In this document: piece by piece, positions 5,754 through 5,776 of the stretch
Layout of the letters: every line of letters starts with the position of its first letter
Numbering within the stretch: position 1 is the stretch's first letter
Source of the DNA: JBEKZQ01 sp049509675
Lineage (GTDB): Bacteria > Planctomycetota > Planctomycetia > Pirellulales > Thermoguttaceae
Direction: 5' to 3'
DNA: 5,776 bases
Assembly: GCA_049509675.1 (NCBI GenBank)
Contig: JBEKZQ010000406.1
Coordinates: forward strand, 1-5,776
The notes under the pieces: model-generated
Database searches by the model: none
Told to the model about the DNA's origin: nothing
What the model saw: the letters and a program-made list of their open reading frames with translations, nothing else
Position numbers and translations under genes: made by a program

Positions 5754-5776
5754 CAGATTCCATTGTCGTCCGGAAC

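Noticed and set aside
5632..5763. Longer start for the PQQ-like propeller gene
   Set aside because: The extra 44 residues translate the palindromic repeat, and a typical signal peptide begins at the ATG at 5631.

Overview
The window looks like part of a GC-rich chromosome from the phylum Planctomycetota, most likely a Pirellulales-type lineage. This rests on three exported protein families that are strongly expanded there: a Tat-exported Gfo/Idh/MocA oxidoreductase, a HzsA-related propeller/di-heme cytochrome c protein, and a PQQ-like beta-propeller protein with the WPRFRGPNGSG start. Weak or absent Shine-Dalgarno sequences and interspersed palindromic repeats fit as well. The assignment is made by recognition, without a database search.

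Layout. Positions 1-315 hold no gene. They contain a strongly folded inverted-repeat element (28-151), a good sigma70-type promoter (201-229) and a 10-bp hairpin (237-260) at the predicted 5' end of the transcript. Next comes a 464-residue Tat-exported oxidoreductase (316-1710, +). A 186-nt gap carries half of a palindromic repeat (1823-1879). The second gene (1897-4308, +) encodes an 803-residue secreted HzsA-related protein with a TolB/PD40-like propeller and two CxxCH haem sites. Its last codons form a 12-bp hairpin. An 84-nt gap holds a pair of related hairpins (4323-4373) and separates it from the convergent third gene (4393-5631, -), a 412-residue secreted PQQ-like eight-bladed propeller. 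Upstream of that gene lies a complete copy of the palindromic repeat (5680-5753), whose right 57 bp are identical to the copy at 1823-1879.

How the genes relate. All three proteins carry export signals, so they should act in the planctomycete periplasm. Genes 1 and 2 point the same way and could share the promoter at 201-229; gene 3 is separate and convergent. No specific pathway can be named. A dehydrogenase-fold protein, a c-type cytochrome propeller and a PQQ-type propeller would fit exported redox or carbohydrate chemistry, but that is inference.

The most unusual content is in the gaps. Two unrelated sequences, 55-119 and 4323-4373, share one design: tandem hairpins with interchangeable basal arms that can refold into a four-way junction with no unpaired junction bases. 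In the first, the two main loops are also complementary to each other. These look like structured interspersed elements or RNAs not explained by the genes.
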